Below, piece after piece: positions 1 to 7,666 of a DNA stretch of 64,000 nucleotides. Under the pieces are notes generated by a model. That model was given only the letters and a program-made list of their open reading frames with translations, searched no databases and was not told the DNA's origin. Source of the DNA: SZUA-254 sp031379665 (lineage in GTDB: Bacteria; Bacteroidota; Ignavibacteria; UBA10030; SZUA-254); the NCBI GenBank assembly GCA_031379665.1, contig JANNFI010000064.1, positions 22,297-86,296 on the forward strand. The letters run 5' to 3'. Made by a program: the position numbers and the translations under genes. Each line of letters opens with the position of its first letter. Positions within the stretch are counted from its first letter, which is position 1.

Positions 1-90
1 GCGATCGAGGCCATCTACGTCGATCCCCGGACCGGGTTATACTTCGGAATCCCGGACCGCCGGGACGGCGGGAGTGCCGCCGGGTACTGA
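1..90 (+). CDS. Gamma-glutamyltransferase, C-terminal end (partial)
   Basis: The window opens inside a reading frame that ends at TGA 88-90. The 29 visible residues (AIEAIYVDPRTGLYFGIPD, then RRDGGSAAGY) match the usual end of gamma-glutamyltransferases, where the small subunit finishes with a D-P-R-x-G-x-A-x-G-Y type tail. The family is exported and cleaves gamma-glutamyl bonds of glutathione. Only the tail is visible, so the identification rests on one motif; another Ntn hydrolase of the same family is possible. Confidence 0.6.
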   Translation, partial: AIEAIYVDPRTGLYFGIPDRRDGGSAAGY

Positions 91-97
91 CCCGCAC

Positions 98-126
98 TTG
101 ATTTTTCGGTGTTGCCGTCCTATATT
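98..126 (+). promoter_or_regulatory. Sigma-70-type promoter of the cobalamin riboswitch operon
   Basis: TTGATT (98-103) and TATATT (121-126) are separated by exactly 17 bases. The predicted start near 133 lies about 20 bases upstream of the first riboswitch stem, which is a sensible position. Confidence 0.65.
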
Positions 127-149
127 GTTCCATTCGTTCTTTATCATAT

Positions 150-350
150 TCAACAGCGGTATACCCGACGGTCATCCGTCGGGTTGGGAATCCCGTGAGG
201 CGGCCTGAGGCCGTCAATTCGGGAGCTGCCCCGCAACTGTGATCCCTTCCGCGCCGCGGAAGTATCCTTCGCCACGTTCCACGTCACTCCGGGTCGACCC
301 GGGGGAAGACCGGCGGAGGATGGGAAAGCCAGGAGACCGACCGCTCGTGT
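150..350 (+). promoter_or_regulatory. Cobalamin (B12) riboswitch
   Basis: The leader contains the recognisable B12-box elements: GCTGCCCCGCAACTGTGA (224-242) and GAAAGCCAGGAGACC near the 3' end (324-338). A closing P1 helix can be drawn between AGCGGT (155-160) and ACCGCT (340-345), and an 8-bp hairpin lies at 164-183. The family binds adenosyl- or methylcobalamin and represses B12 uptake genes. The next gene is a TonB receptor, as expected for btuB. The expression platform is the terminator hairpin just downstream. Confidence 0.93.
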
Positions 351-410
351 TCACTTACGATCCTTCGCGGGAAGGTTTCGCCGATCTGTTTCTTGCCTCT
401 TCATAGCATG

Positions 411-446
411 ATCCCCGGCCGTTTCCGCGACGGTCCGGGGATTTTT
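411..446 (+). terminator. Riboswitch expression platform: intrinsic terminator
   Basis: ATCCCCGGCCG (411-421) pairs with CGGTCCGGGGAT (431-442) through 11 base pairs with one bulged T, followed by a TTTTT run (442-446). It sits between the B12 aptamer and the btuB start at 452. The 3' arm also holds GGGGA (437-441), the only Shine-Dalgarno-like sequence for that start. The hairpin could therefore act on both transcription and translation. Confidence 0.8.
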
Positions 447-451
447 CGTTT

Positions 452-2443
452 ATGCACCTGCTCCTTCGACATCTCACGATGATGGTCGTACCCTCGCTTC
501 CGCTTCTGGCCGGACCGTCCCGCCACGCGACCGATGACCGGCAGGACTCCGTCAGGCTCTACCGGTATGACGAGGTCGTCGTTTCGGCTGAGCGCTACCC
601 GCTGTCCGCGGGTAAAGCAGGAGCCGTGACCCACTCCGTGCGGCCATCCGGTTCGTCGCGATTCGGTGGTCCGGGGGAATCGCTCGCCGGGGTACGAAAC
701 CTCTCCATCCTCAGGTATGGCGGAGGGATGTCGCTCCAGACCCTTTCGATCAGGGGAATGGGCTCAGAGCATACGCTGGTGCTCTGGAACGGGCTGCCGG
801 CGGGAAACCTCCAGACGGGAGTGTCCGACCTCAACCTCTTCAGCGCGGCAGACCTCGAAGAAATCGAGGTCGTGCCCGGCGGCGCCTCAGCCCTGCACGG
901 GAGCGGAGCCGTGGGAGGTGTGGTGAATATGATCCCATCGATTCCGTACGAGACGACCCCGCGCCTCGAGTTGAGCGCCTGGGCGGGATCGTTCGAAGAA
1001 AACGGTTTTTCACTCCGCACGATGGTACAACCCCTCCCGGCCCTCGGACTCTCGATCAGGGCCGGCCGTTCGCGGTCCCGCGGAGACTTCCCGTTCCACG
1101 ATCCCGTCACCGGCGCTGAGGCAATCCGGTCCAACAGCGATTTTCTCACCCAGTCGGTGAGCGCCGCCGCCGGACTGATTGACGGGGATTCGAACCGCTT
1201 CGCCCTCGTACTCAACGGCCTCTCCCTCGACCAGGGGACGCCCGGACCCTGGCTGGGTGGCACAGCGAGCTCGACGGCCCGAAGGAACGATCGGCGGTAC
1301 CTTGCGGCGCTCTCGTTCGAACATACCCCTTCCGGTCCGGTCAACGCGACCGCGACCGCGATCTACGACGCTCAGTATGAACGGTTCCTCGACACCGAGG
1401 GGCCGTACCCCGCAGACAATCACTACCGGACGACATCGGTTGGCGCCTCCGCTCAGGTACGCCTCCAGCCGGCCCCGTCGTGGCTCTTCCTGGCCGGATC
1501 GGACCTGAACCTCGCCTGGGCGGGGGGAAACGCCGTCGATAAGACGAGGAAACGGGGAATGGCGGCGCTCTCCGCGTCAGCTTCCTGGACATTTTCGATC
1601 GGGGATGGAATAGCTACGATGATCACGCCCTCCGGCCGGGTGGAAGCAAGTTCGGCGTTCGACCCACACTTCAGCCCGAAGCTCGGCTTAAATGTCGAAG
1701 CGGAGGGGGGCGGGCACTCGGCGAGGATTCACTCCACCGTCGGTTCGGGAAGGCGGAACCCCACGATGAATGAGCTCTACTACTCGGGGGAGGGAGGCAT
1801 CGGAAATCCGGATATCAGGGGAGAATCCTCGGTCAGCCTTGATGCCGGATTCGGGGGGAGGCTTGATTTCCTGGGGGGACTGGAGGGGGACGTCACCTGG
1901 TACTTGATCGACATGGATGACCGGATCCAATGGATCCCGACGGTGAACCCCAGGGTGTGGTCACCCCGGAACATCGGGACGAGCAGGTCGACGGGGTGGG
2001 AGTTTGGAGGGGAGTTTGTCGTCTTTCCCGGGACACTCCGGATCCTTGGAAATTATTCAACAATCAGCGCGAAGAGGGGGGTCGCAAACGATGATAGATC
2101 AATACGTTACGATAAACAGCTGACCTATATCCCTCTGGATAAGGGGTCGCTCGACGTCGTTTTCGAGAGTGAGACCTCGGTCGCCTGGCTGCGGTCGTTC
2201 AAACTCAGACTGGGGATCCTCTACCTGGGGGAGAGGTACATTCTGGACGATAACTCGGAATCCCTTCCTTCCCACCTCACATTCGACGGCTCCGCATCCT
2301 TCGAAATTCCGATCTCCGGGGGTGGGCTCCTGATGCATTATTCGGCCGTGAATATGACAGGCGTTAATTACGAAGTGATGCCCGGATATCCGATGCCGTT
2401 GTTTAACCATAACCTGACAATTACATATAAAATAATCATTTAA
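452..2443 (+). CDS. btuB: TonB-dependent outer-membrane receptor, BtuB-like (vitamin B12)
   Basis: A 663-residue outer-membrane receptor, likely importing cobalamin with TonB energy. A signal peptide occupies about residues 1-26. A TonB-box-like stretch (DEVVVSA) follows, then a plug domain with the LSIRGMGSEHTLVLWNGLP, LEEIEVVPGG and GSGAVGGVVNM motifs, then a beta-barrel to the end. Substrate assignment comes from the cobalamin riboswitch directly upstream and the BtuG-like lipoprotein directly downstream (10-base gap). The ATG at 452 lies only six bases after the terminator T-run and has no separate ribosome binding site. The C-terminus ends in isoleucines rather than the usual aromatic residue. 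An iron or other substrate cannot be excluded from the protein alone. Confidence 0.85.
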   Translation: MHLLLRHLTMMVVPSLPLLAGPSRHATDDRQDSVRLYRYDEVVVSAERYPLSAGKAGAVTHSVRPSGSSRFGGPGESLAGVRNLSILRYGGGMSLQTLSIRGMGSEHTLVLWNGLPAGNLQTGVSDLNLFSAADLEEIEVVPGGASALHGSGAVGGVVNMIPSIPYETTPRLELSAWAGSFEENGFSLRTMVQPLPALGLSIRAGRSRSRGDFPFHDPVTGAEAIRSNSDFLTQSVSAAAGLIDGDSNRFALVLNGLSLDQGTPGPWLGGTASSTARRNDRRYLAALSFEHTPSGPVNATATAIYDAQYERFLDTEGPYPADNHYRTTSVGASAQVRLQPAPSWLFLAGSDLNLAWAGGNAVDKTRKRGMAALSASASWTFSIGDGIATMITPSGRVEASSAFDPHFSPKLGLNVEAEGGGHSARIHSTVGSGRRNPTMNELYYSGEGGIGNPDIRGESSVSLDAGFGGRLDFLGGLEGDVTWYLIDMDDRIQWIPTVNPRVWSPRNIGTSRSTGWEFGGEFVVFPGTLRILGNYSTISAKRGVANDDRSIRYDKQLTYIPLDKGSLDVVFESETSVAWLRSFKLRLGILYLGERYILDDNSESLPSHLTFDGSASFEIPISGGGLLMHYSAVNMTGVNYEVMPGYPMPLFNHNLTITYKIII

Positions 2444-2453
2444 GAGGCTCCAG

Positions 2454-3476
2454 ATGAAACTGATCAACGTTGTTGTGTTCGTCGCCGTGTTTACTGTAAT
2501 GGTTGGATGCAGGGAGGCCGGCGTGAATGGACCTGGAACCCGCAACCCCGGGTCTGGCACCTACGTGGTGAACGAAGGCGGTTTCGCCGGGGGAGGAAAC
2601 CTCAGCTTTTTCGACCCGGCGGCGGGAACCATCGTCAACGACGTGGTAGTAAACGCCGATAACTGGCTCTTTCCCAACGACATTTACTTTTTCGATGGCA
2701 AAATGTACGTCGCGGTGAACGGAATGGATAGGATCGATGTGCTCGATCCGGCGAACGATTCAGTCCTTGGTTCAATCACGTTTCCGGTGGGAAGGGGGCC
2801 GGGATTCCTGGTGGAGAGCGGGAGCGTCCTGTACAGCGCCAATTATGACGGCACCGTATCCGTCATCGACCCGACGGCCGATTCGATCCTTGGGAGTTCC
2901 GCCCGGGTCGTCGGTTTCCCGGGGGACATCATCGTCGCCCAGGGGAAAATCTTCGTTTCCGATCTCGGCGCCTGGCCTGACACGGGGAAAAGCATCAAGG
3001 TGCTGGACGGCACCACGCTGGCGCTCATCGATTCGGTCGTGACGGGCGGGGCTCCGGCGCGAATGGTGACCTCGTCCGGGAAGCTCTATGTCGGCACGTC
3101 GGTTTCGGGAAAGGTGTGGAGGGTGGACCCCGGGACGCTGGCTGTCGAAGATTCGTGCGATGTTGGGGCGGCCCCCGGCGACCTGGCCGCCGACGGGATT
3201 TACCTGTATGTGCTCACGGCGGACGGCGTAGAGCGGATTCCCTTGAACGGTTTTGAACGGGATGCGACCCCACTGATCACGAGGACCGGCGGAATCTTCA
3301 ATTACGCGATGGACCGCGACGACGCCACGGGTGAACTATATGTATCCACGATCGTGACGGCGGGCGGGTCAGGGGAAATCGCAGTGTTTACCTCTTCCGG
3401 GATCGCCGTCCAGGCAGCGACGCAATCCGGGATTTTCCCGGGTGCCTTCGGATTTTACCGGGCGGACCTGCGCTGA
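2454..3476 (+). CDS. BtuG-like surface lipoprotein, YncE-type beta-propeller
   Basis: A 340-residue predicted lipoprotein: hydrophobic leader with lipobox VMVGC (lipidated Cys19), then a repetitive beta-propeller. Repeats such as YVAVNGMDRIDVLDPAND, YSANYDGTVSVIDPTAD and YVGTSVSGKVWRVDPG are spaced about 45 residues apart, as in YncE/DUF5074 proteins. In Bacteroides, a seven-bladed propeller lipoprotein (BtuG) caps BtuB and captures B12. The position here, ten bases after a riboswitch-controlled btuB, makes the same role the best inference. No typical acidic surface-export signal follows the Cys (CREAG), so surface exposure is uncertain. AGAGG precedes the ATG. Confidence 0.75.
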   Translation: MKLINVVVFVAVFTVMVGCREAGVNGPGTRNPGSGTYVVNEGGFAGGGNLSFFDPAAGTIVNDVVVNADNWLFPNDIYFFDGKMYVAVNGMDRIDVLDPANDSVLGSITFPVGRGPGFLVESGSVLYSANYDGTVSVIDPTADSILGSSARVVGFPGDIIVAQGKIFVSDLGAWPDTGKSIKVLDGTTLALIDSVVTGGAPARMVTSSGKLYVGTSVSGKVWRVDPGTLAVEDSCDVGAAPGDLAADGIYLYVLTADGVERIPLNGFERDATPLITRTGGIFNYAMDRDDATGELYVSTIVTAGGSGEIAVFTSSGIAVQAATQSGIFPGAFGFYRADLR

Positions 3477-3518
3477 CGATTCCGGCGCGGGATCTGTCGC
3501 TCCCCCGGACCGGGAGAG

Positions 3519-3547
3519 TTGCGCAGAATCGAATTAATGAGTATAAT
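3519..3547 (+). promoter_or_regulatory. Possible promoter of the DUF6580 gene
   Basis: A perfect TATAAT (3542-3547) stands 17 bases after TTGCGC (3519-3524), about 75 bases ahead of the next start codon. It suggests that the DUF6580 gene can be transcribed separately from the riboswitch transcript. The -35 match is weak. Confidence 0.45.
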
Positions 3548-3624
3548 CAACTGTGAAACCGCATTTTGACGGTCGGCGGTTTTCCCGAAACATCGAAATA
3601 GCCCATAGAACGGAGAAGCATTCA

Positions 3625-4146
3625 ATGATCCGCACCCTCTTCCTGATCGCCCTGGCCGCGCTCGCTGTCGTATCGCGGCTCATCCCGCATCCTATGAACT
3701 TCGCCCCGGTGGCTGCCCTCGCGCTGTTCGGCGGCGCGTACTTTGACCGGCGCTTCGCATTCATCCTCCCGTTCGCGGTGCTCCTGGTGAGCGACGCGTT
3801 CCTCGGTTTCTACGACGGGGTCGCCTGGGTCTACGCGAGCTTTTTCCTCGTCGGCCTCATCGGATGGCGTCTCCGCGGTCCGAAAACCGTCGGCGCTACG
3901 GCGGTTGCGACCCTCTCCGGTTCGGTCCTGTTCTTCATCGTGACGAATTTCGGAGTCTGGCTCGCCGGGACGTTGTATACACTTGATTTTCAGGGCCTGA
4001 TCACCTGCTACATAGCGGCGATACCGTTTTTCCGCAACACCCTGGCCGGTGACGCATTCTACGTGGCGGTACTCTTCGGCCTCACCGAACTCGCCGCCAG
4101 GAGGGTCCCGGCGCTCCGGGTACCCGTCACGACGATCGGAAACTGA
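3625..4146 (+). CDS. DUF6580-family membrane protein, ECF S-component-like
   Basis: A 173-residue integral membrane protein with about five or six hydrophobic segments. Its N-terminus (SRLIPHPMNFAPVAALALF) and the phrase FGGAYFD are characteristic of DUF6580, a family resembling the substrate-binding S components of ECF vitamin transporters. The start at 3625 is preferred over one at 3553 because GGAG lies nine bases upstream and the extra N-terminal residues are unlike the family. It follows btuB and the BtuG-like gene, so inner-membrane transport of cobalamin or a precursor is a reasonable but unproven inference. No ECF ATPase or T component is visible nearby. Confidence 0.75.
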   Translation: MIRTLFLIALAALAVVSRLIPHPMNFAPVAALALFGGAYFDRRFAFILPFAVLLVSDAFLGFYDGVAWVYASFFLVGLIGWRLRGPKTVGATAVATLSGSVLFFIVTNFGVWLAGTLYTLDFQGLITCYIAAIPFFRNTLAGDAFYVAVLFGLTELAARRVPALRVPVTTIGN

Positions 4147-4154
4147 TCGACCCC

Positions 4155-4179
4155 CGAAGGCCGGCATGTCCGGCCTTCG
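4155..4179 (+). terminator. Perfect 10-bp hairpin between DUF6580 and carA
   Basis: CGAAGGCCGG (4155-4164) and CCGGCCTTCG (4170-4179) pair perfectly around a CATGT loop. No T-run follows, so it is a weak intrinsic terminator or an RNA-stabilising hairpin. It sits 20 bases before the carA start. Confidence 0.5.
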
Positions 4180-4198
4180 TCGCACGCAGAGCTCACCG

Positions 4199-5341
4199 AT
4201 GACCGCAAAACTCGTACTCGAAAACGGACTCGTCTTCGAAGGCCCATCGTTCGGCGCCGACACCGAGGCGTACGGCGAGATCGTCTTCAACACCAGCCTC
4301 ACCGGATACCAGGAGGTCATCACCGACCCGTCCTACTGCGCTCAGATCGTGACGATGACCAACCCCCTCATCGGTAACTACGGCGTCAACGACGACGACC
4401 TCGAATCGTCGCATCCCCGTGTCGCCGGTTTCGTGGTCCGGGAGTATTCGGAAATCTACAGCAACCACAGGGCCACGGGCAGCCTCGGCGCCTGGCTCCG
4501 GCAACACAACATTCCGGCGATCCAGGGAATCGACACCAGGATGCTGACCCGCGTGATCCGCACGTCGGGCGCGATGCGCGCCGTCCTCAGCGCCACCGGC
4601 GCCGGCGATGCGGTCTTGCTCGAAAAAGTGAGGGCCACCCCGACGATGTCCGGGCTCGACCTCGCGCGCGAGGTGACCTGTGCCGAACCGTACACCTGGG
4701 ATACGCTCGATACGACCCCGTACGCCCTTGGCCGGGGGGAAGGGGCGACGCACCACCGGGAACCCCACGTCGTGGTGTACGACTACGGGATCAAGCGGAA
4801 CATCCTCCGGCGGCTGAGGAGCCACGGTTGCAGGCTCACCGTCGTGCCGGCGTCGTTTCCCGCCACCGACGTGCTTGCGATGAACCCTGACGGCATTTTT
4901 CTCTCGAACGGACCGGGTGATCCCGAAGCCGTAGGCTATGGAATCGAGAACATCCGTACGCTCCTGGGGAGGAAACCGATCTTCGGTATCTGCCTCGGTC
5001 ACCAGCTCCTCGCCCTCGCGCTGGGAGGCAGGACCTACAAGCTCAAGTTCGGCCACCGCGGGGCGAACCATCCGGTGAAAAACCTCGTCACCAGCGAAAT
5101 CGAAATCACATCGCAGAACCACGGGTTCGCGGTCGACCCGGACTCCCTCGACGCCGCCGAGGTCGAAATCACCCACGTCAATCTCAACGACGGGACGAAT
5201 GAGGGGTTCCGCCACCGGCATCTCCCCGTGTTTTCGGTCCAGTACCATCCCGAGGCATCGCCGGGGCCGCACGACAGCGATTACCTCTTCCGCCAGTTCT
5301 CCAGGATGCTCGCCGATCACGCTGCGGTCAGCGCCTTGTGA
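4199..5341 (+). CDS. carA: Carbamoyl-phosphate synthase small subunit
   Basis: A 380-residue glutaminase subunit, the usual length. It hydrolyses glutamine and passes ammonia to CarB for carbamoyl phosphate synthesis (pyrimidines and arginine). The N-terminal CPSase domain shows GEIVFNTSLTGYQEVITDPSY. The class I amidotransferase domain starts near 190 and shows the NGPGDP oxyanion segment (237-242), the nucleophile Cys265 in GICLGHQ, and the His-Glu pair in QYHPEASPGP. The ATG at 4199 was chosen over an upstream in-frame ATG at 4049 because the latter would overlap DUF6580 and adds residues foreign to the family. carB is not adjacent. Confidence 0.95.
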   Translation: MTAKLVLENGLVFEGPSFGADTEAYGEIVFNTSLTGYQEVITDPSYCAQIVTMTNPLIGNYGVNDDDLESSHPRVAGFVVREYSEIYSNHRATGSLGAWLRQHNIPAIQGIDTRMLTRVIRTSGAMRAVLSATGAGDAVLLEKVRATPTMSGLDLAREVTCAEPYTWDTLDTTPYALGRGEGATHHREPHVVVYDYGIKRNILRRLRSHGCRLTVVPASFPATDVLAMNPDGIFLSNGPGDPEAVGYGIENIRTLLGRKPIFGICLGHQLLALALGGRTYKLKFGHRGANHPVKNLVTSEIEITSQNHGFAVDPDSLDAAEVEITHVNLNDGTNEGFRHRHLPVFSVQYHPEASPGPHDSDYLFRQFSRMLADHAAVSAL

Positions 5342-5365
5342 ATACCCTGTGAAATACCCTTGACC

Positions 5366-5809
5366 ATGCGGATACCAATCGCCAGGATGCCCGGATCCGG
5401 GACAGACGTTCCCCTCCCGGCGTACGCGACGGAGGGTTCCTCCGGTATGGACCTTCGCGCCGTTATCGGCGCGACGCTGACGCTTCTCCCGGGCGAGACA
5501 CATCTGGTGCCCTGCGGGATCATGATCGCCATCCCCGAAGGATTCGAAGGGCAGGTTCGTCCGAGGAGCGGCCTTGCGGCGAAGCACGGGATCGGGGTGC
5601 TCAATGCCCCCGGCACGATCGACTCGGATTACCGGGGGGAAGTCAAGATCATCCTCACCAATTTCGGAAAAGTCCCGTTCCCGATCACCCGCGGCGACAG
5701 GATCGCGCAGCTCGTCATTGCGCCGGTCGCAAGGGCGGAGTGGGAGGAATCGGCTGACCTCGGGGGGACCGGCAGGGGCTCCGGGGGCTTCGGCCACACC
5801 GGGAAATAG
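5366..5809 (+). CDS. dut: Deoxyuridine 5'-triphosphate nucleotidohydrolase
   Basis: A 147-residue trimeric dUTPase converting dUTP to dUMP and pyrophosphate, which keeps uracil out of DNA. All five motifs are visible in order: SSGMDLRA, RPRSGLA, NAPGTIDSDYRGEV, RGDRIAQLV, and the glycine-rich C-terminal GRGSGGFGHTG. ATG at 5366 is chosen; an in-frame TTG at 5360 would add only two residues. Neither start has a strong ribosome binding site. It follows carA by 24 bases and precedes rsmI by six, consistent with one operon. Confidence 0.95.
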   Translation: MRIPIARMPGSGTDVPLPAYATEGSSGMDLRAVIGATLTLLPGETHLVPCGIMIAIPEGFEGQVRPRSGLAAKHGIGVLNAPGTIDSDYRGEVKIILTNFGKVPFPITRGDRIAQLVIAPVARAEWEESADLGGTGRGSGGFGHTGK

Positions 5810-5815
5810 GCTGCG

Positions 5816-6505
5816 ATGGCACCCGCCGGATTGCTCTACCTCGTTTCGACGCCGATCGGGAACCCCGAGGACATCACCCACCGCGCGCTGCGCATACTCA
5901 CCGAATCGGATGTCATCGTCTGCGAGGAACGGAAGGAAGGTGAGCGACTCCTTGCCCGCTACGCCATCCGCGGAAAAGCCGTCGAGCTGTTGAACGAGCA
6001 CAACGAAGCGGCGGCCTCCTGGCACATACTGGAACACCTCCGGGGCGGTCGGAACGTCGCCGTCGTCTCCGATGCCGGCACTCCGGTCTTCTCCGACCCC
6101 GGCCGGATCCTCGTTCAGCGAGCGATCGAAGCCGGCATCATCATCATCCCCGTCCCCGGCGCCTCCTCGCTCCTGCCGGCCCTCACCGTCAGCGGGTTCC
6201 CTCTCGATAGTTTCGTGTTCTGCGGTTTCCTCTCGCCGAAATCGAACCGGCGGCGGACGGAACTCCACGCACTTCGGCAGGAAAAACGGACGATGATCCT
6301 GATGGACACGCCCTACCGGCTCGCCGCCCTCCTCAAGGACGTCGCGGAAGTGCTGGGGGGGGAGCGACGGGTCTGCGTCGCCTTCAACCTCACGATGAGC
6401 GACGAGACTATTTACCGGGGGAGCGCCGCCGAACTCTCGGCTGTCGCGTCGAAGAAGAACCTGAAGGGTGAATTCGTCCTCGTCGTGGAGGGGCGTCCCC
6501 GATGA
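5816..6505 (+). CDS. rsmI: 16S rRNA (cytidine1402-2'-O)-methyltransferase
   Basis: A 229-residue SAM-dependent methyltransferase of the tetrapyrrole-methylase fold that 2'-O-methylates C1402 in the 30S decoding centre. Diagnostic RsmI features are LYLVSTPIGNPEDIT at the N-terminus, VVSDAGTPVFSDPG, and VPGASSLLPALTVSGFPLDSFVFCGFL. The segment VCEERKEGERLL replaces the more usual CEDTR motif, a common variation among homologues. It starts six bases after dut, so translation is probably coupled. The protein is slightly shorter than E. coli RsmI, at the C-terminal end. Confidence 0.92.
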   Translation: MAPAGLLYLVSTPIGNPEDITHRALRILTESDVIVCEERKEGERLLARYAIRGKAVELLNEHNEAAASWHILEHLRGGRNVAVVSDAGTPVFSDPGRILVQRAIEAGIIIIPVPGASSLLPALTVSGFPLDSFVFCGFLSPKSNRRRTELHALRQEKRTMILMDTPYRLAALLKDVAEVLGGERRVCVAFNLTMSDETIYRGSAAELSAVASKKNLKGEFVLVVEGRPR

Positions 6506-6551
6506 TCGCCTCGCGGCCCACGTGCCGGCTCACCCGGGCGCCCCGGGAGGT

Positions 6552-6580
6552 TTGCATCTCCATCGTCGAATCTCTATATT
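6552..6580 (+). promoter_or_regulatory. Promoter of the DipZ-like gene
   Basis: TTGCAT (6552-6557) and TATATT (6575-6580) are 17 bases apart. The predicted start near 6587 would leave a leader of only about 11 bases before the ATG at 6598, which has no Shine-Dalgarno site. Confidence 0.5.
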
Positions 6581-6597
6581 TTTTCTGAACGCCTCTC

Positions 6598-7611
6598 ATG
6601 GAAATCCTTCAAAAACAATTCCGGGCCCCCGAGCTCTACGGCAATTTCTGGATAAACTCCGAACCCGTCCCGATCTCCTCCCTCCAGGGTTCCGTCGCAC
6701 TCGTCGAATTCTGGGACTACACCTCTCAGGCCTGGGTCCGCGGCGCCCCCTACGTCCGGGAGTGGGAACGACGCTACCGCGATAGCGGCCTGGTGGTGAT
6801 CGGGGTGCATACCCCGCGATTCCCCTTCGGGCGTGATCCCGGGCGGGTCCGGAAGGCTGTAGAAACATTCGGCGTCAAATATCCGGTCTTGATGGACAAT
6901 GATTTCCTCGTCTGGGGCGCCTACCGATCGACCGCCTGGCCCACGAAATATCTCGTCGACAAGAACGGTTTCATGCGCTACGTCCACGGCGGGGAGGGGT
7001 CCTACCAGAATTTCGAGCAGTCGATACAGTCGCTCCTCCACGAAATAGGATACCAGCCCGACATTCCGTCGTTGATGGAACCTGTCCGTGACATCGACCG
7101 GCCGGGGGCGTTCTGCTTCCGGGCTACCCCGGAAATCCTCGCGGGGTGGCAGAGGGGCACCATCGGCAACATCGAGGGCTTCGCGCCCGAGTCGACCATC
7201 CGCTATGCGGACCCCGGGGTCTACGTCGAGGGGAGGATTTACCTCGACGGTGTCTGGAGCACCCACCGCTCCCACATCCGCCTGAGCGAGCCCGAAGGGG
7301 GGAGCGGCAGCCTCACCATCCGGTACCAGGCGAAGGAAGTCGCCATCGTGCTCGAACCGGAAGGCGAAAAGAATTTCCAGGTGTTCGTCCGTCAGGACGG
7401 CCAGCACCTCGACCCGACGAATTCAGGGGAGGATGTCTTCGCCGACGTCGAGGGGAGGAGTTTCCTGAGGGTCGACGAGGCGCGGCTCTTCCGCGTGGTC
7501 AACAACCCGGAATATGGGGAGCACACGCTGACACTCACTTCGCGGTCGAACGGACTCTCACTCTACTGCGTATCGTTCGGCTCCTGCGTCATCCCCGAAA
7601 TGATTTCCTGA
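6598..7611 (+). CDS. DipZ-type thioredoxin-fold protein lacking the CxxC
   Basis: A 337-residue protein with an N-terminal thioredoxin/AhpC-like domain (about 1-150) and a C-terminal beta-rich domain (about 170-337), resembling the soluble part of DipZ. In that family the active site reads W-x-Y-x-C-x-N-C. Here the equivalent segment is FWDYTSQAWVRG (38-49), with Ser43 and Trp46 replacing both cysteines, while the cis-proline loop (AWPTKYLVD, Pro115) is intact. No signal peptide is visible, so it is probably cytoplasmic. Thiol-disulfide exchange is unlikely; a binding or structural role is inferred. It is a standalone gene between rsmI and metH with its own promoter. Confidence 0.8.
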   Translation: MEILQKQFRAPELYGNFWINSEPVPISSLQGSVALVEFWDYTSQAWVRGAPYVREWERRYRDSGLVVIGVHTPRFPFGRDPGRVRKAVETFGVKYPVLMDNDFLVWGAYRSTAWPTKYLVDKNGFMRYVHGGEGSYQNFEQSIQSLLHEIGYQPDIPSLMEPVRDIDRPGAFCFRATPEILAGWQRGTIGNIEGFAPESTIRYADPGVYVEGRIYLDGVWSTHRSHIRLSEPEGGSGSLTIRYQAKEVAIVLEPEGEKNFQVFVRQDGQHLDPTNSGEDVFADVEGRSFLRVDEARLFRVVNNPEYGEHTLTLTSRSNGLSLYCVSFGSCVIPEMIS

Positions 7612-7666
7612 CCCGCCCCGCACCCCCCGTTTTTATTTTACCTGAATCCCTGCTATCTTTGATCCT

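Noticed and set aside
4193..6268. A 691-codon open frame on the minus strand opposite carA, dut and rsmI
   Set aside because: It is antisense to three well-recognised proteins, has no family resemblance and is rich in Arg, Gly, Asp and Pro, as expected from the complement of high-GC codons.
6715..6740. Selenocysteine or misread cysteine codons in the DipZ-like active site
   Set aside because: The codons at the two motif positions are TCT (Ser) and TGG (Trp); there is no TGA, so it is a true substitution in this sequence.
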